Assembly (NCBI GenBank): GCA_023416735.1
Contig: JAEZGX010000002.1
Coordinates: 62,001-126,000 of the forward strand
Direction: 5' to 3'
From: Verrucomicrobiota bacterium
GTDB lineage: Bacteria > Verrucomicrobiota > Verrucomicrobiia > Opitutales > Opitutaceae
Length of the DNA: 64,000 bases
The first letter of the stretch is position 1, and every line of letters begins with the position of its first letter. Below, in pieces: positions 36,044-44,246 of the stretch. The notes under the pieces are model-generated. The model saw only the letters and a program-made list of their open reading frames with translations, did not search any database and had not been told where the DNA came from. A program made the position numbers and the translations under genes.

Positions 36044-36817
36044 ATGTCGCGGCTGCGTCTTCTCACCTTCAACATTGCACACGGGCGAGGTTTGGCACCG
36101 ATCCAAGGATTTACATCGGCGCAGAAGCTGCGGGCGAATCTGCGGAAGATCGCGCGGCTGATTGGCGACCTGAAGCCGGATTTCGTGGCGTTGCAGGAAG
36201 TGGACGAGCGTTCGCTGTGGGCGGGAAACTTCGATCATCTGGAATACCTGCGACTGCACACCGGATTTCAGCATGCGGTGTTTGGCGTGCACAATCGGCG
36301 CGCGGGATTGCTGAACCTGAGCTATGGCAATGCGTTGTTGTCGCGGCATCCGATTGCGGCGAGCGAGACGGTGGTGTTTGGGCAACGGAGCGTGGGGGAG
36401 AAAGGGTTTCTGTTTGCGGAAGTGGACGTGGGCGGCCGCGTGGTGCCGATCGTGAACCTGCATCTGCATTTCAGTTCGCGGGAGCATCGGATTCGGCAAA
36501 TCGGGCGGCTGCTCGCGTGGCTGCGGGAGAAACAGCGGAATTCGCCGGGGCGCTGGCATGTGCCGGCGATCGTTTGCGGGGATTTGAACAATCCCGGCAC
36601 GAGTGCGGATGCGACGGCGGCGCTGCTCAGTCACTTGTCGGATTATGGTGAATACGTGCTGCATCCCGCGAGCGGACGGACGTTTCCGTCACCGCTGCCG
36701 GGACGATTGCTGGATTTCGTTTTTCTGCCGTCGGCGTGTCATGTGGAGCATTGCGAGATCGTGAAGTGCTATCTTTCGGATCATCGGCCGGTGGTGGTGG
36801 ATTTTGCGTTGCCGTGA
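36044..36817 (+). CDS. Endonuclease/exonuclease/phosphatase family protein
   Basis: 257 residues from the ATG at 36044 (MSRLRLLTFNIAHGRG); in-frame ATGs at 36020 and 35984 add residues of no clear value. EEP motifs are LTFNIAHG (metal Asn), VALQEVDE (Glu), GNALLSR, NLHLHF, CGDLNNPG and the final LSDHRPVV. The order is complete, so it should be an active phosphodiesterase or phosphatase. There is no signal peptide, and the substrate is unknown. It precedes trpA by about 120 bp. Confidence 0.82.
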   Translation: MSRLRLLTFNIAHGRGLAPIQGFTSAQKLRANLRKIARLIGDLKPDFVALQEVDERSLWAGNFDHLEYLRLHTGFQHAVFGVHNRRAGLLNLSYGNALLSRHPIAASETVVFGQRSVGEKGFLFAEVDVGGRVVPIVNLHLHFSSREHRIRQIGRLLAWLREKQRNSPGRWHVPAIVCGDLNNPGTSADATAALLSHLSDYGEYVLHPASGRTFPSPLPGRLLDFVFLPSACHVEHCEIVKCYLSDHRPVVVDFALP

Positions 36818-36936
36818 AGGCGGCGGACGGGAATGGCGAAACGCTCACGCGTTCGCCTACGGAGGCGTGGAAGCGATGTGTCAGCGGGGAATTTTGCCTT
36901 TGCGCCGCAGGCGGCTTTTTGCGGCGATGAGGCTCC

Positions 36937-37740
36937 ATGTCACGGATCGTCCAAGCCTTTGAGCGTGCCCGGAAAGAGAATCGCGCGGCGTTTGTCGCGT
37001 ATTTGTGCGCGGGAGACCCGGATTTCGATACATCGCTGGCGGTGTGCCGCACGGCGATCGAGAACGGGGTGGACGTGCTGGAACTCGGCGTGCCGTTTTC
37101 AGATCCGCTGGCGGACGGGCTGACGAATCAGCTGGCGGCGCAGCGGGCGTTGTCGAGCGGAATGACGGCGGCGCGGGTGTTTGAACTGGTGCGGCGGATC
37201 CGCGAGTTCAGCGACGTGCCGGTGGTGTTTTATACGTATTACAACCTGGTGTTCGCGAATGGCATCGAAGCGTATGTGAAGGCGGCGAAGGAGAGCGGGG
37301 TCGATGGATTGCTGACGCTGGACCTGCCGCCGGAGGAGGCGGACGAAGTGGCGACGGCGTGTCGAAAAGAGAATCTGGAGACGGTTTTCATCGTCGCGCC
37401 CACGACGCCGGAAGCGCGGATTGCGAAGATCGTGAAGGCGGCGACGGGGTTTATTTACTACGTGTCGCGGGAAGGCGTGACGGGCGTGCGCGAAAAGATC
37501 GCGGACAACATCCCCGATGCGATCGCGCGTATCCGGAAAGCGACGACGCTGCCGGTGGTGGTGGGATTTGGCATTTCGACGCGGGCGCAAGTGGCGCAAG
37601 TGGCGGCCGTGGCGGACGGGGTGGTCGTCGGCAGCGTGCTGGTGAACTGCATTCGCGAAAATCTGGGGGCGCCCGAAAAGATCGTGGCGCGACTGGGCGA
37701 CGTGGCGCGGGATCTGGTGGCGGGCACGAAACGTGAATAA
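36937..37740 (+). CDS. trpA: Tryptophan synthase alpha subunit
   Basis: 267 residues, the usual length. It cleaves indole-3-glycerol phosphate to indole and glyceraldehyde 3-phosphate. The catalytic Glu49 (VLELGVPFSDP) and Asp60 (LADG) are present, as are loop 6 (YYVSREGVTG) and the phosphate site (VVVGFGIST, VVVGSVLV). No trpB or other trp gene is adjacent in the window, so it is separated from the rest of the pathway. A response-regulator/GGDEF gene follows after 12 bp. Confidence 0.95.
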   Translation: MSRIVQAFERARKENRAAFVAYLCAGDPDFDTSLAVCRTAIENGVDVLELGVPFSDPLADGLTNQLAAQRALSSGMTAARVFELVRRIREFSDVPVVFYTYYNLVFANGIEAYVKAAKESGVDGLLTLDLPPEEADEVATACRKENLETVFIVAPTTPEARIAKIVKAATGFIYYVSREGVTGVREKIADNIPDAIARIRKATTLPVVVGFGISTRAQVAQVAAVADGVVVGSVLVNCIRENLGAPEKIVARLGDVARDLVAGTKRE

Positions 37741-37752
37741 CGGGCCGGTGCG

Positions 37753-38655
37753 ATGAACCGGAGGATTCTGCTGATCGACGACGACCGGATGCAGTTCCGT
37801 CTGACGCAGGCCCATTTCAAGAACTTCCTGGGCGAGCGGTTCGACTTGGAGTGGGCGGAGACGTTTGAGGAAGGTCTGGCGAAGTTGTTATCGGGAGAAT
37901 ACGCGGCCTGCCTGCTGGATTATCAGCTGGGGCCGCGGAATGGGCTGGAGTTGATCCGGCAGGCGGTAACGAAAGGGTGTCGGACGCCGATCGTGTTTTT
38001 GACCGCGGAATCGTCGGAGCGCGTCGACATCGAGGCGATGAATGCCGGTGCGCTGGATTATCTGGTGAAAGGCGAGATCACCTCGCGGACCTTGGAGCGG
38101 TCGCTGCGCTATGCGTTGAAGCTGGGGGAGACGCTGGAGGCGTTGCGACGGCTGGCGACGCGGGATCAGCTGACGGGGTTGTTGAACCGGCGTGAGTTCG
38201 AGCGGATTCTGGCGGAGGAAGAGGAACGCTCGCGGCGTTTTGGGCATCCGCTGTCGCTGGTCATGATCGACATCGATCGTTTCAAATGGATCAACGACAC
38301 GCACGGGCATCCGGTGGGAGACGCTGTGTTACGGGAAGTGGCGCGGCGGCTGGCGGAGGAAGTGCGGAGTGTCGATCGCGTGGCGCGGTTTGGGGGCGAG
38401 GAATTCGTGGTCGTGTTGGTGGAAACGGATCGGGAGGCGGCGTTCGAGATGGCGCGACGGGTGTGTGCGGCGATTGAGCGGGAGCCGGTGTTGGTGAATG
38501 AGACGCTGCCCTTGAATGTGACGGTGAGCGCGGGGACGGCGTCGCTGCCGATCGACGCGAAAACGGGCGAGGCGCTGGTGGCGGCCGCGGACAAGGCTTT
38601 GTATGCGGCGAAAGGGGCGGGGCGGAATTGCGCGGTGGCGTTTGGGAAATTGTGA
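37753..38655 (+). CDS. Response regulator with GGDEF diguanylate cyclase output
   Basis: 300 residues. The receiver domain (1-120) has the acidic pocket (IDDD, 8-11), phosphoacceptor Asp56 and the later Lys in LVKGE. The GGDEF domain (about 135-298) carries an intact active site GGEEF (214-218) and an inhibitory I-site RSVD (205-208) five residues before it, so it should make cyclic di-GMP with product inhibition. No histidine kinase is adjacent. It lies 12 bp after trpA and 34 bp before the chosen miaA start, apparently in one transcript. Confidence 0.9.
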   Translation: MNRRILLIDDDRMQFRLTQAHFKNFLGERFDLEWAETFEEGLAKLLSGEYAACLLDYQLGPRNGLELIRQAVTKGCRTPIVFLTAESSERVDIEAMNAGALDYLVKGEITSRTLERSLRYALKLGETLEALRRLATRDQLTGLLNRREFERILAEEEERSRRFGHPLSLVMIDIDRFKWINDTHGHPVGDAVLREVARRLAEEVRSVDRVARFGGEEFVVVLVETDREAAFEMARRVCAAIEREPVLVNETLPLNVTVSAGTASLPIDAKTGEALVAAADKALYAAKGAGRNCAVAFGKL

Positions 38656-38689
38656 AAGTGCGAAGCAGGCTGGAGGGAGATTGCGAGAC

Positions 38690-39598
38690 GTGACGTCGGA
38701 TAGAAAGAAAGGGAAGATTTCGGTGCTCACCGGTTGCACGGCGGTGGGGAAGACGGAGCGGGCGCTGCGTTGGGCGGAAGAAAACGGGGCGGAGATCGTG
38801 TCGTGCGATTCGCTGTTGTTTTATCGCGGGATGGACATCGGGACGGCGAAGCCGACGAAGGCGGAACTGGCGCGCGTGCGGCATCACTTGATCGACGTAT
38901 GTGAAGTGACGGAGCGGATGGATGTCGTGGAATACGTGAGACGCGCGCGCGATGTGGTGGAAGAGATAACGAGGCGCGGGCGAACGGTGCTGGTGACGGG
39001 CGGAAGCGGGTTTTATTTGAAGGCGTTTTTCGCGCCGGTGGCAGATGACGTGGACGTGCCGGTGGCGGTGCGGGAGGAAGTCGCGGCGATGGAGTGCGAG
39101 GCGGCGGTGCGACGGCTGCGGGAGTTGAATCCGGACGGGCTTGGGTCGTTGGACGTCGCGAACCCGCGGCGAGTCACGCGAGCGTTGGAGCGCTGTCTGG
39201 CGTCGGGACGAACGCTGGCGGAGCTGGCGGAAGAATTTCGGCGCAGGCCATCGGCGTTTGCGGATTGGGACGTGAAATTGACGCGGATTGAGCGGGAGCC
39301 GGAAGAGCTGGTGCGGCGGATCGATGCGCGCGTGGCGGCGATGTTGCAGGAAGGATTGGTGGAGGAAGTGCGCGGGTTGATCGCGCGCGGGCTGAAGGAG
39401 AATCCGAGCGCGGCGCGGGCGATCGGTTATCGGGAGACGATCGAGATGATCGAAGGGCGATTGCCGGAGAAGGAACTCGCGGCGGAGATTGCGAAAAATA
39501 CGCGTGCGTTGGTGAAGAAGCAGCGCACGTGGTTTAGGACGCAGTTGCCGGCGCACGCCGTCGTGTGGGAAGGCCGCGCGAGTGAGCGGGGGGCTTAA
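38690..39598 (+). CDS. miaA: tRNA dimethylallyltransferase
   Basis: 302 residues starting at GTG 38690, about ten bases after GGAGGGAG. It adds a dimethylallyl group to A37 of tRNAs that read UNN codons. The P-loop is GCTAVGKT (15-22), then CDSLLFYRGMDIGTAKPT with the conserved Asp and Thr, VTGGSGFYLKAF and RAIGYRE. No ATG is found between the upstream gene and the P-loop, so a non-ATG start is needed. It uses DMAPP made by the MEP pathway, to which ispH belongs. Confidence 0.92.
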   Translation: MTSDRKKGKISVLTGCTAVGKTERALRWAEENGAEIVSCDSLLFYRGMDIGTAKPTKAELARVRHHLIDVCEVTERMDVVEYVRRARDVVEEITRRGRTVLVTGGSGFYLKAFFAPVADDVDVPVAVREEVAAMECEAAVRRLRELNPDGLGSLDVANPRRVTRALERCLASGRTLAELAEEFRRRPSAFADWDVKLTRIEREPEELVRRIDARVAAMLQEGLVEEVRGLIARGLKENPSAARAIGYRETIEMIEGRLPEKELAAEIAKNTRALVKKQRTWFRTQLPAHAVVWEGRASERGA

Positions 39599-39635
39599 CT
39601 ACGGACGGGTGAACGCAGCCGCGGACGGATGAGGC

Positions 39636-42215
39636 TTACTTCCAGAGCGGGATGATTTCCTCTTGGCGGACCCAACCGGTCTGGCCGTTTTCGAAGGTGA
39701 GACGCGTCCAGCCGAGAAAGGTGTTCGGGTCGGCGAGAGCGAGGCTGCCGGGAGGAAGGGCCGTGGTTTTTTGAGTGTTATCCGCTTCGGTCGGAATTGA
39801 GCGCAGTGTGCCGGCCCGCCACGCGAGAACGGCGTCAGGGTGCGCTGTGAGCCGGTAGGCGTAGAGACTCGAGGCCGACGCAGCGGCGGTGAGCAGGCCG
39901 AAAGCCAGAGCGGAGAGGGCGAAGATGAAGCGGATGCGGGAGGCGTGGCGGTAGGCGCCGTAGATGAACAGCGCCAAAGCGGTGGTGATGAAGAGGCTGG
40001 CGGCGATGAGCGCGAACTGCCACGTGGCGGGACTGGCGAGGCGGGCGAGGGATTGAAGCGGGCCGGGCGGAAGGAAGGAAACGAGCGGGGCAGCGATGTA
40101 TCCGGATTTCTCGGACGCGAGAGCGAGCTGCCAGCGGGTAGCGTCGTTGGACGGGTTTTGAAGGAACGCGGCGGTGGCGTGCGCGGCGGCTTCGGGCCAG
40201 CGGTCTTGTTGGGCGAGCGCGAGGGAGAGGTTGTGACGGGCGATGGCGTCGGTAGGCGATTCCGCGAGGGTGGCGGACCAAGATTTGGCGGCAGCGGCGA
40301 AGTCGCCGGAGCGGTAGGCGGCGCTGGGAGTGGAGTTCGAAGTTTGGGGTTGGGAGTTTGGGGTTGATTCGTTGGCGGCGGGGAGGAGGGAGGGGAATGA
40401 GAAGCTGACGGCGAGGAGGGCGACGAAAGGGAAGAGGTTGCGAGGAAGGAAAAGGCGCAAAGGCGAAAAACCGGGGAGGCGCGTGGCGGCGAGCGCGGCT
40501 TCGGCGCGGGGAAGCCAGTCGGAAGGGAGTTGGGCGTCCGCGCTGTAGAGAGCGCGGTCGGAGTCGAGCCAGAGTTGTTGCCAGGCGGGATCCGAGATGG
40601 CGGTGGCGGGCGGGGCGGCGTGGGGAATGCGAAGGAGGAGCGTGGCGTCGTGTTGCCAGGCGAGCAGCAGCTGAGAGCTGAGAGCGGAGAGCTGAGAGTC
40701 GGAAGAGTTTTCTTCGCGCAGTTGGGCGAGGGTGGTGGCGAGGCGGGTGCGGGCTTCGCGTTGGGGGCGAAGAGGGTCGGTCGCGCGGGCGCGTTGGGTG
40801 GCGAGGACAAGCCAGAGGAGGGGAAGGATTGCGAAAGGAGCGGCGGTGAGCCAGGCGAGCGTCGAAGGACGGAGAGGCGTGAAGGTCACGTGCGAGCCGG
40901 GAAGTGGATCGCGCGGGATGGCGTTGGGGGCTGACGGGGGAGTCGGGAGTTTTGGTGCGGCGACGGGTGCGGTGAGGTTTTGGGTTTGGGGCTCTGCGTT
41001 TTGGGATGGGGTGGGTGTGGTCGCGGCGGGGGTGATGGTGAGTTGAGTGCGCGGGGTGCTGATGGTTTTGTAGTCGCCGGCGACGGGGTCGAAGTAGGTG
41101 AAGTTGATGGGACCGAGCGTGTAGGTGCCTTCCTTGGTCGGGACGAGAACGACGTCTTCGCTGATGGTGGTATCGAAGAGTTTGCCTTCGGCGGGGGTGC
41201 GACGGGCTTGGGGCTGGACGACGTTGAAGTCGCGGGAGACGGCGCGCTGGGGGAGTCCGGCGATGTCGGGCCAGTTGCCGGTGCCGGAGAGTTCGAGCGT
41301 CCAAGTGATCGGTTCGCCAGCGGCGGCGTTGGTGGGGACGACCTTGGAGTTGAGCTGGAATTGTCCGACCGCGCCGCTGAAACCGGCGGGGACGGGCGGG
41401 AGCGGACGGACGATGACGGCGGGGGTGTTGGAGGTGACGGAGAGTTGTTCGATCCGCGGGGTTTGAAAGAGACCGAAGCCGATGCTGCCGCTTTGGAGAT
41501 TTACGAGCTGGTTGGCGGAGTTGAGGGTGAGCGGGCCAGGATCTTTGGCGTAGGCGCGCGTTTTTTGGATGATGTGAAGGCGGGCCTCGTTGTTGATGGT
41601 GGTTTCGAAGGGTTCGGGTTTGGACCACTCTTCGGCGATGAGCGGAGCGGCGTTCCACTCGACGAGGGTGCCGAGCTGGTTGAAGTGGCGGCGGGCGACG
41701 TCGAGGGTGTAGGTGAGGTCGAAGACCTGGCCGGCCCAGACGCTGGCGGGGTTGGGCTCGAGGCGGGAGGAGACGTTGGCGTCGGCGGCAGAACGAAGGG
41801 CACCGCCGGTGAAGGCGGGAACGGTGATGTTGCCTTTGTCGGTGCGGACGGTGAACGCGGGGATGGAAATGGGCCCGGAGCGGCTGGAGCGGGCGCGGTA
41901 GGTGAGGATGACGGAGCGCGTCATCGTGAAATTGACGATGCTCGTTTGCTCGGCGCGGCCGGCGAACGAGAAGGTGATGCCTTCAACGGTGGGGAGCGTG
42001 GGGTCGCCTTCGGGGCGGCAGTCCTCGAAGACGAGTTGGATTTCGGACGGATCGCCCGAGGCGGCAGGCTCCCAGTGGACGGATTGGGCTTGGGCGGTGG
42101 CGGCGAAGAGGACGGTGGCGAACGCGAGGAGGGGAAAGAGACGGAAGACGGATGGCCGCAAAGAGGCGCAAAGAGGCGCAGAGAGGACGGATGGGATGTT
42201 CGGGAGAGCGGACAT
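39636..42215 (-). CDS. BatD-like protein with TPR and C-terminal SH3-like domain
   Basis: 859 residues from the ATG at 42215. A signal peptide ends near ATAQAQS. The BatD (oxygen tolerance) beta-rich region spans about 50-400, with a membrane helix near 453-472. A TPR-like stretch follows (about 630-690, SGDFAAAAKSWSATLAESP), two more helices (about 715-775), and an SH3-like end (GWTRLTFENGQTGWVRQEE). Three linkers are repeat-derived: about 403-413, 506-516 and 616-628. Even the n-region of the signal peptide (SAPLCASLRPS) is written by an AAAGAGGCGC repeat. It is last in the MoxR-Bat operon, which in other bacteria supports envelope stress survival. Confidence 0.82.
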   Translation of the reverse strand: MSALPNIPSVLSAPLCASLRPSVFRLFPLLAFATVLFAATAQAQSVHWEPAASGDPSEIQLVFEDCRPEGDPTLPTVEGITFSFAGRAEQTSIVNFTMTRSVILTYRARSSRSGPISIPAFTVRTDKGNITVPAFTGGALRSAADANVSSRLEPNPASVWAGQVFDLTYTLDVARRHFNQLGTLVEWNAAPLIAEEWSKPEPFETTINNEARLHIIQKTRAYAKDPGPLTLNSANQLVNLQSGSIGFGLFQTPRIEQLSVTSNTPAVIVRPLPPVPAGFSGAVGQFQLNSKVVPTNAAAGEPITWTLELSGTGNWPDIAGLPQRAVSRDFNVVQPQARRTPAEGKLFDTTISEDVVLVPTKEGTYTLGPINFTYFDPVAGDYKTISTPRTQLTITPAATTPTPSQNAEPQTQNLTAPVAAPKLPTPPSAPNAIPRDPLPGSHVTFTPLRPSTLAWLTAAPFAILPLLWLVLATQRARATDPLRPQREARTRLATTLAQLREENSSDSQLSALSSQLLLAWQHDATLLLRIPHAAPPATAISDPAWQQLWLDSDRALYSADAQLPSDWLPRAEAALAATRLPGFSPLRLFLPRNLFPFVALLAVSFSFPSLLPAANESTPNSQPQTSNSTPSAAYRSGDFAAAAKSWSATLAESPTDAIARHNLSLALAQQDRWPEAAAHATAAFLQNPSNDATRWQLALASEKSGYIAAPLVSFLPPGPLQSLARLASPATWQFALIAASLFITTALALFIYGAYRHASRIRFIFALSALAFGLLTAAASASSLYAYRLTAHPDAVLAWRAGTLRSIPTEADNTQKTTALPPGSLALADPNTFLGWTRLTFENGQTGWVRQEEIIPLWK
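40331..40370. repeat. In-frame TTTGGGG-type repeat in the BatD gene
   Basis: On the minus strand, units such as CCCCAAACTCC and CCCCAAACTTC read through as SQPQTSNS-like linker residues before the TPR part. Confidence 0.7.
40669..40700. repeat. In-frame CTGAGAG-type repeat in the BatD gene
   Basis: Tandem CTGAGAG and CGGAGAG units; on the coding strand these give DSQLSALSSQL in the soluble linker. Confidence 0.65.
40977..41008. repeat. In-frame GTTTTGGGTTTGGGG repeat in the BatD gene
   Basis: Reads as QNAEPQTQN on the coding strand, between the BatD domain and the membrane helix. Nearly the same peptide (QNSEPQTQN) is encoded by a copy in the DUF58 gene. Confidence 0.75.
42156..42187. repeat. 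GCAAAGAGGCGCAAAGAGGC repeat at the BatD 5' end
   Basis: Two tandem GCAAAGAGGC units and a third, altered unit; it lies inside the 5' end of the BatD gene and encodes part of its signal peptide. It is related to the CACAGAGGCACAAAGG family. Confidence 0.65.
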
Positions 42216-42273
42216 GAGGCGGACGTGGAAAGAGAGTGAAGGTCGAACGAGGCGCGGTCGCGCCGGGAGAATG

Positions 42274-43152
42274 TTACCAGTCTTTCTTGGTTTTGCGTTG
42301 GGAGTCGGCGGGGCGGTTTTCCATGAGTTGGAAGAGTTCCGCGGGAGAGTCCTGGTTCTTGAGCTGTTCGAGTTTTTGGAGAGGGAGAGCGAGGGCGGGA
42401 TCGACGGGCGGCGGAGTGCCCTCCTTGCGTTCGGCAACGCCGCCGACCTGCTGGGTTTCTTCGGGCGAGGGGGGGATGCTGTTCTTCTCTTCCATGTCGC
42501 CGAAGGCGGATTGGTCATCGCGGTCCTGCGGCGGCTGCTTCTGCTGCTGATCTTGCTGCTGCTGATTTTCGGCGTTTTGCGGGTCCTGATTCTCGTCGGA
42601 CTTTTGATCCTGTTGTTGCTGGTCCTGCTGCGGTTGCTGTTGGTCGGACGAATTTTGTTTCTGCTGATTGTCCCGTTTTTGTTGGTCCTGGTTTTGTTGA
42701 TCCTGCTTCTGCTGATCTTGGTTTTGCTGGTCCTGGGGCGGCGGCTCTTCGGGTTTGTCGAGGAGGGATTCGAGTTCCTCGCGGAGCTTGGGCCAGTCGG
42801 CGGTTTTGGGATCGAGTTGGGAGCCGAGGTCAACGGCGGCGAGGGCGTCGCGGACGGGGCCAGGAGGGACTTGTTCTTGTGAGGATTTCAGGCGCGAGCC
42901 CCAGGTGACGGTTTCGCGGGCGAATTCGGCCCAATCGCGACCTGAACGTGACGCCGCCGTGGAGAGGCGGGTGACGATGCGGGAGAGTGGCGGTGCCTCG
43001 GAAGGTGGAGGAGCGGCGGGGGCGGCAGGGGTGGCGGCGAAGCTCCAAGATCCAAGAGTCCAAGCTCCAATGACGGTCCAAACTCCGAGCACCAATGGGG
43101 TGGTGCGGTGGGCGGGAGGTTGGAGATTAGAGGTTCTCTGGAGCTTGGTCAT
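42274..43152 (-). CDS. Q-rich exported protein of the Bat operon (BatC position)
   Basis: 292 residues from the ATG at 43152. The N-terminal 43 residues are a signal/anchor sequence whose hydrophobic core (LVLGVWTVIGAWTLGSWSF, about 20-38) is entirely encoded by a TTGGAGC-type degenerate repeat. Residues about 50-145 are helical and unassigned. About 150-225 is an extreme Gln/Asp/Lys run (DQQNQDQQKQ units), then a conserved-looking tail ending ELFQLMENRPAD. The position between the second VWA protein and BatD matches BatC, but no TPR is clear. The start overlaps the upstream stop by ATGA. Confidence 0.7.
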   Translation of the reverse strand: MTKLQRTSNLQPPAHRTTPLVLGVWTVIGAWTLGSWSFAATPAAPAAPPPSEAPPLSRIVTRLSTAASRSGRDWAEFARETVTWGSRLKSSQEQVPPGPVRDALAAVDLGSQLDPKTADWPKLREELESLLDKPEEPPPQDQQNQDQQKQDQQNQDQQKRDNQQKQNSSDQQQPQQDQQQQDQKSDENQDPQNAENQQQQDQQQKQPPQDRDDQSAFGDMEEKNSIPPSPEETQQVGGVAERKEGTPPPVDPALALPLQKLEQLKNQDSPAELFQLMENRPADSQRKTKKDW

Positions 43153-43167
43153 GGGAGCTTGGTGCTT
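43040..43167. repeat. Long palindromic CCAAGCTCC / GGAGCTTGG repeat spanning a gene junction
   Basis: The left half (43040-43097) has AAGCTCCAAGATCCAAGAGT and similar units; the right half (43119-43167) has the complement type (GGTTGGAGATTAGAGG, GGAGCTTGG twice). It contains the BatB-like stop, the next gene's start and that gene's whole signal peptide. Confidence 0.8.
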
Positions 43168-44246
43168 CCGGCGAGTTCGGCGGACGGCTCGCTGGCGCTC
43201 GCGCCTACGGGAGAGTGGAGTTTGATTTCTCGCGGTTTGGGGCGGACGGGGAATTCGTAGTAGAAGCTGAGAAGGAGGAACCAGAGAGCGAGGCCGAGGG
43301 GCCATTGGAAGCGCTCGACGAGGCGGACGGAGTTTTTCTCGACGAACTCGCCGGCCCGACCGGCGGCGACGGTGGATTCGACGAGCGCGGCGAGGTCGAC
43401 CCAGTTGGAGGCGTCGGTGTAGGTGCCTTGCGTGATGTCGGCGAGTTCGCGGAGGGGGGCGGGTTCGAGCTTGGAGAGGACGACGGCGCCGCGTTCGTCT
43501 TTGACGAGGCCGCCGGAACCGTCGGGGATCATGGCGCCGGCGGCGGTGCCGACCCCGAGGCCGAGGACGCGGATGTTTTTCTCGCGGAGTTCGTTGGCGC
43601 GGTCGCGCCAGTTTTCCTCGGTGGCCTCGCCGTCGCTGAGGACGATGAGGAAGCGGTCGGCGTTGGAGGAGGTGCTGAACGCGCCCAGGGCGGTGTCGAT
43701 GAGTGCGCCGTAGTTGGTGCCGCCCTCGGGTAGGAAGTCGGGATCGAGGGCGGGGAGAAATTCGCGGAGGATCTCGTAGTCGGCGCTGAGCGGGCTTTGG
43801 AGAAAGGCGGTGCCGGAGAAAACGATCAGGCCGATGCGTTCGCCGTCGAGGCGCTCGAGCAGGGACTGAGTGAGGAGCTTGGCGCGGTCGAGGCGGGACG
43901 GTTTGACGTCAGGCGTGAGCATCGAGCGCGAAAGGTCGATCGCGATGATGATTTCGCGGGCCTGGTCGAAAACGGGTTCGTCGATGCGGCCCCATTGCGG
44001 GCGAGCGATGGCGAAGACGGCGCAGGCGAGGCCAAGGAAGAGCCAGGGGCGCGCGGAGGTGCGGGAATTGGAAATTTGAGATTGGAGATTCGAGAGACGA
44101 AGGGAGTGAGGGCCGGCCTCGGCTTGGAGGATTTTGGAGGAAGCAGCGGTATTCGTTTTTTGGCGACGACGGCGGGTGAGATCCCACGCCAGCAAAGCGA
44201 CGGGAACGAACAACAACCAGAGGAGATGGGGCCAGGCGAAGGTCAC
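43149..44246 (-). CDS. VWA-domain membrane protein (BatB-like)
   Basis: 365 residues from the GTG at 44246, which overlaps the upstream stop (GTGA). A first helix (about 6-21) is followed by a basic linker containing a repeat-derived NLQSQISNS (about 53-61), a second helix (about 68-82), and a VWA domain with the MIDAS motif DLSRSML (104-110) and GGTNYGALIDTAL. A third helix lies near 330-345. The C-terminal tail SPVGASASEPS ... GSTKLP is encoded by two other repeats. The family recruits partners through the MIDAS metal. It follows the first VWA gene in the Bat operon. The longer frame reaching back to 45287 is only a shadow of that gene. Confidence 0.85.
   Translation of the reverse strand: MTFAWPHLLWLLFVPVALLAWDLTRRRRQKTNTAASSKILQAEAGPHSLRLSNLQSQISNSRTSARPWLFLGLACAVFAIARPQWGRIDEPVFDQAREIIIAIDLSRSMLTPDVKPSRLDRAKLLTQSLLERLDGERIGLIVFSGTAFLQSPLSADYEILREFLPALDPDFLPEGGTNYGALIDTALGAFSTSSNADRFLIVLSDGEATEENWRDRANELREKNIRVLGLGVGTAAGAMIPDGSGGLVKDERGAVVLSKLEPAPLRELADITQGTYTDASNWVDLAALVESTVAAGRAGEFVEKNSVRLVERFQWPLGLALWFLLLSFYYEFPVRPKPREIKLHSPVGASASEPSAELAGSTKLP
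43172..43210. repeat. GGCGCTCGCGCCTACGG repeat in the BatB-like 3' end
   Basis: Contains the palindrome GGCGCTCGCGCC and the flank ACGGCTCGCTGG. A partial match (CGCTCACGCGTTCGCCTACG) is in the gap at about 36841-36861. Confidence 0.55.
44061..44098. repeat. In-frame TTGGAAATTTGAG repeat in the BatB-like gene
   Basis: Units GGAATTGG, AAATTTGAG and ATTGGAGATTCGAG; they encode the linker between the first two membrane helices. Confidence 0.7.

Noticed and set aside
42216..42833. 206-codon upstream extension of BatD
   Set aside because: Ser/Thr/Arg-rich shadow of the Q-rich gene; the ATG at 42215 gives a signal peptide.
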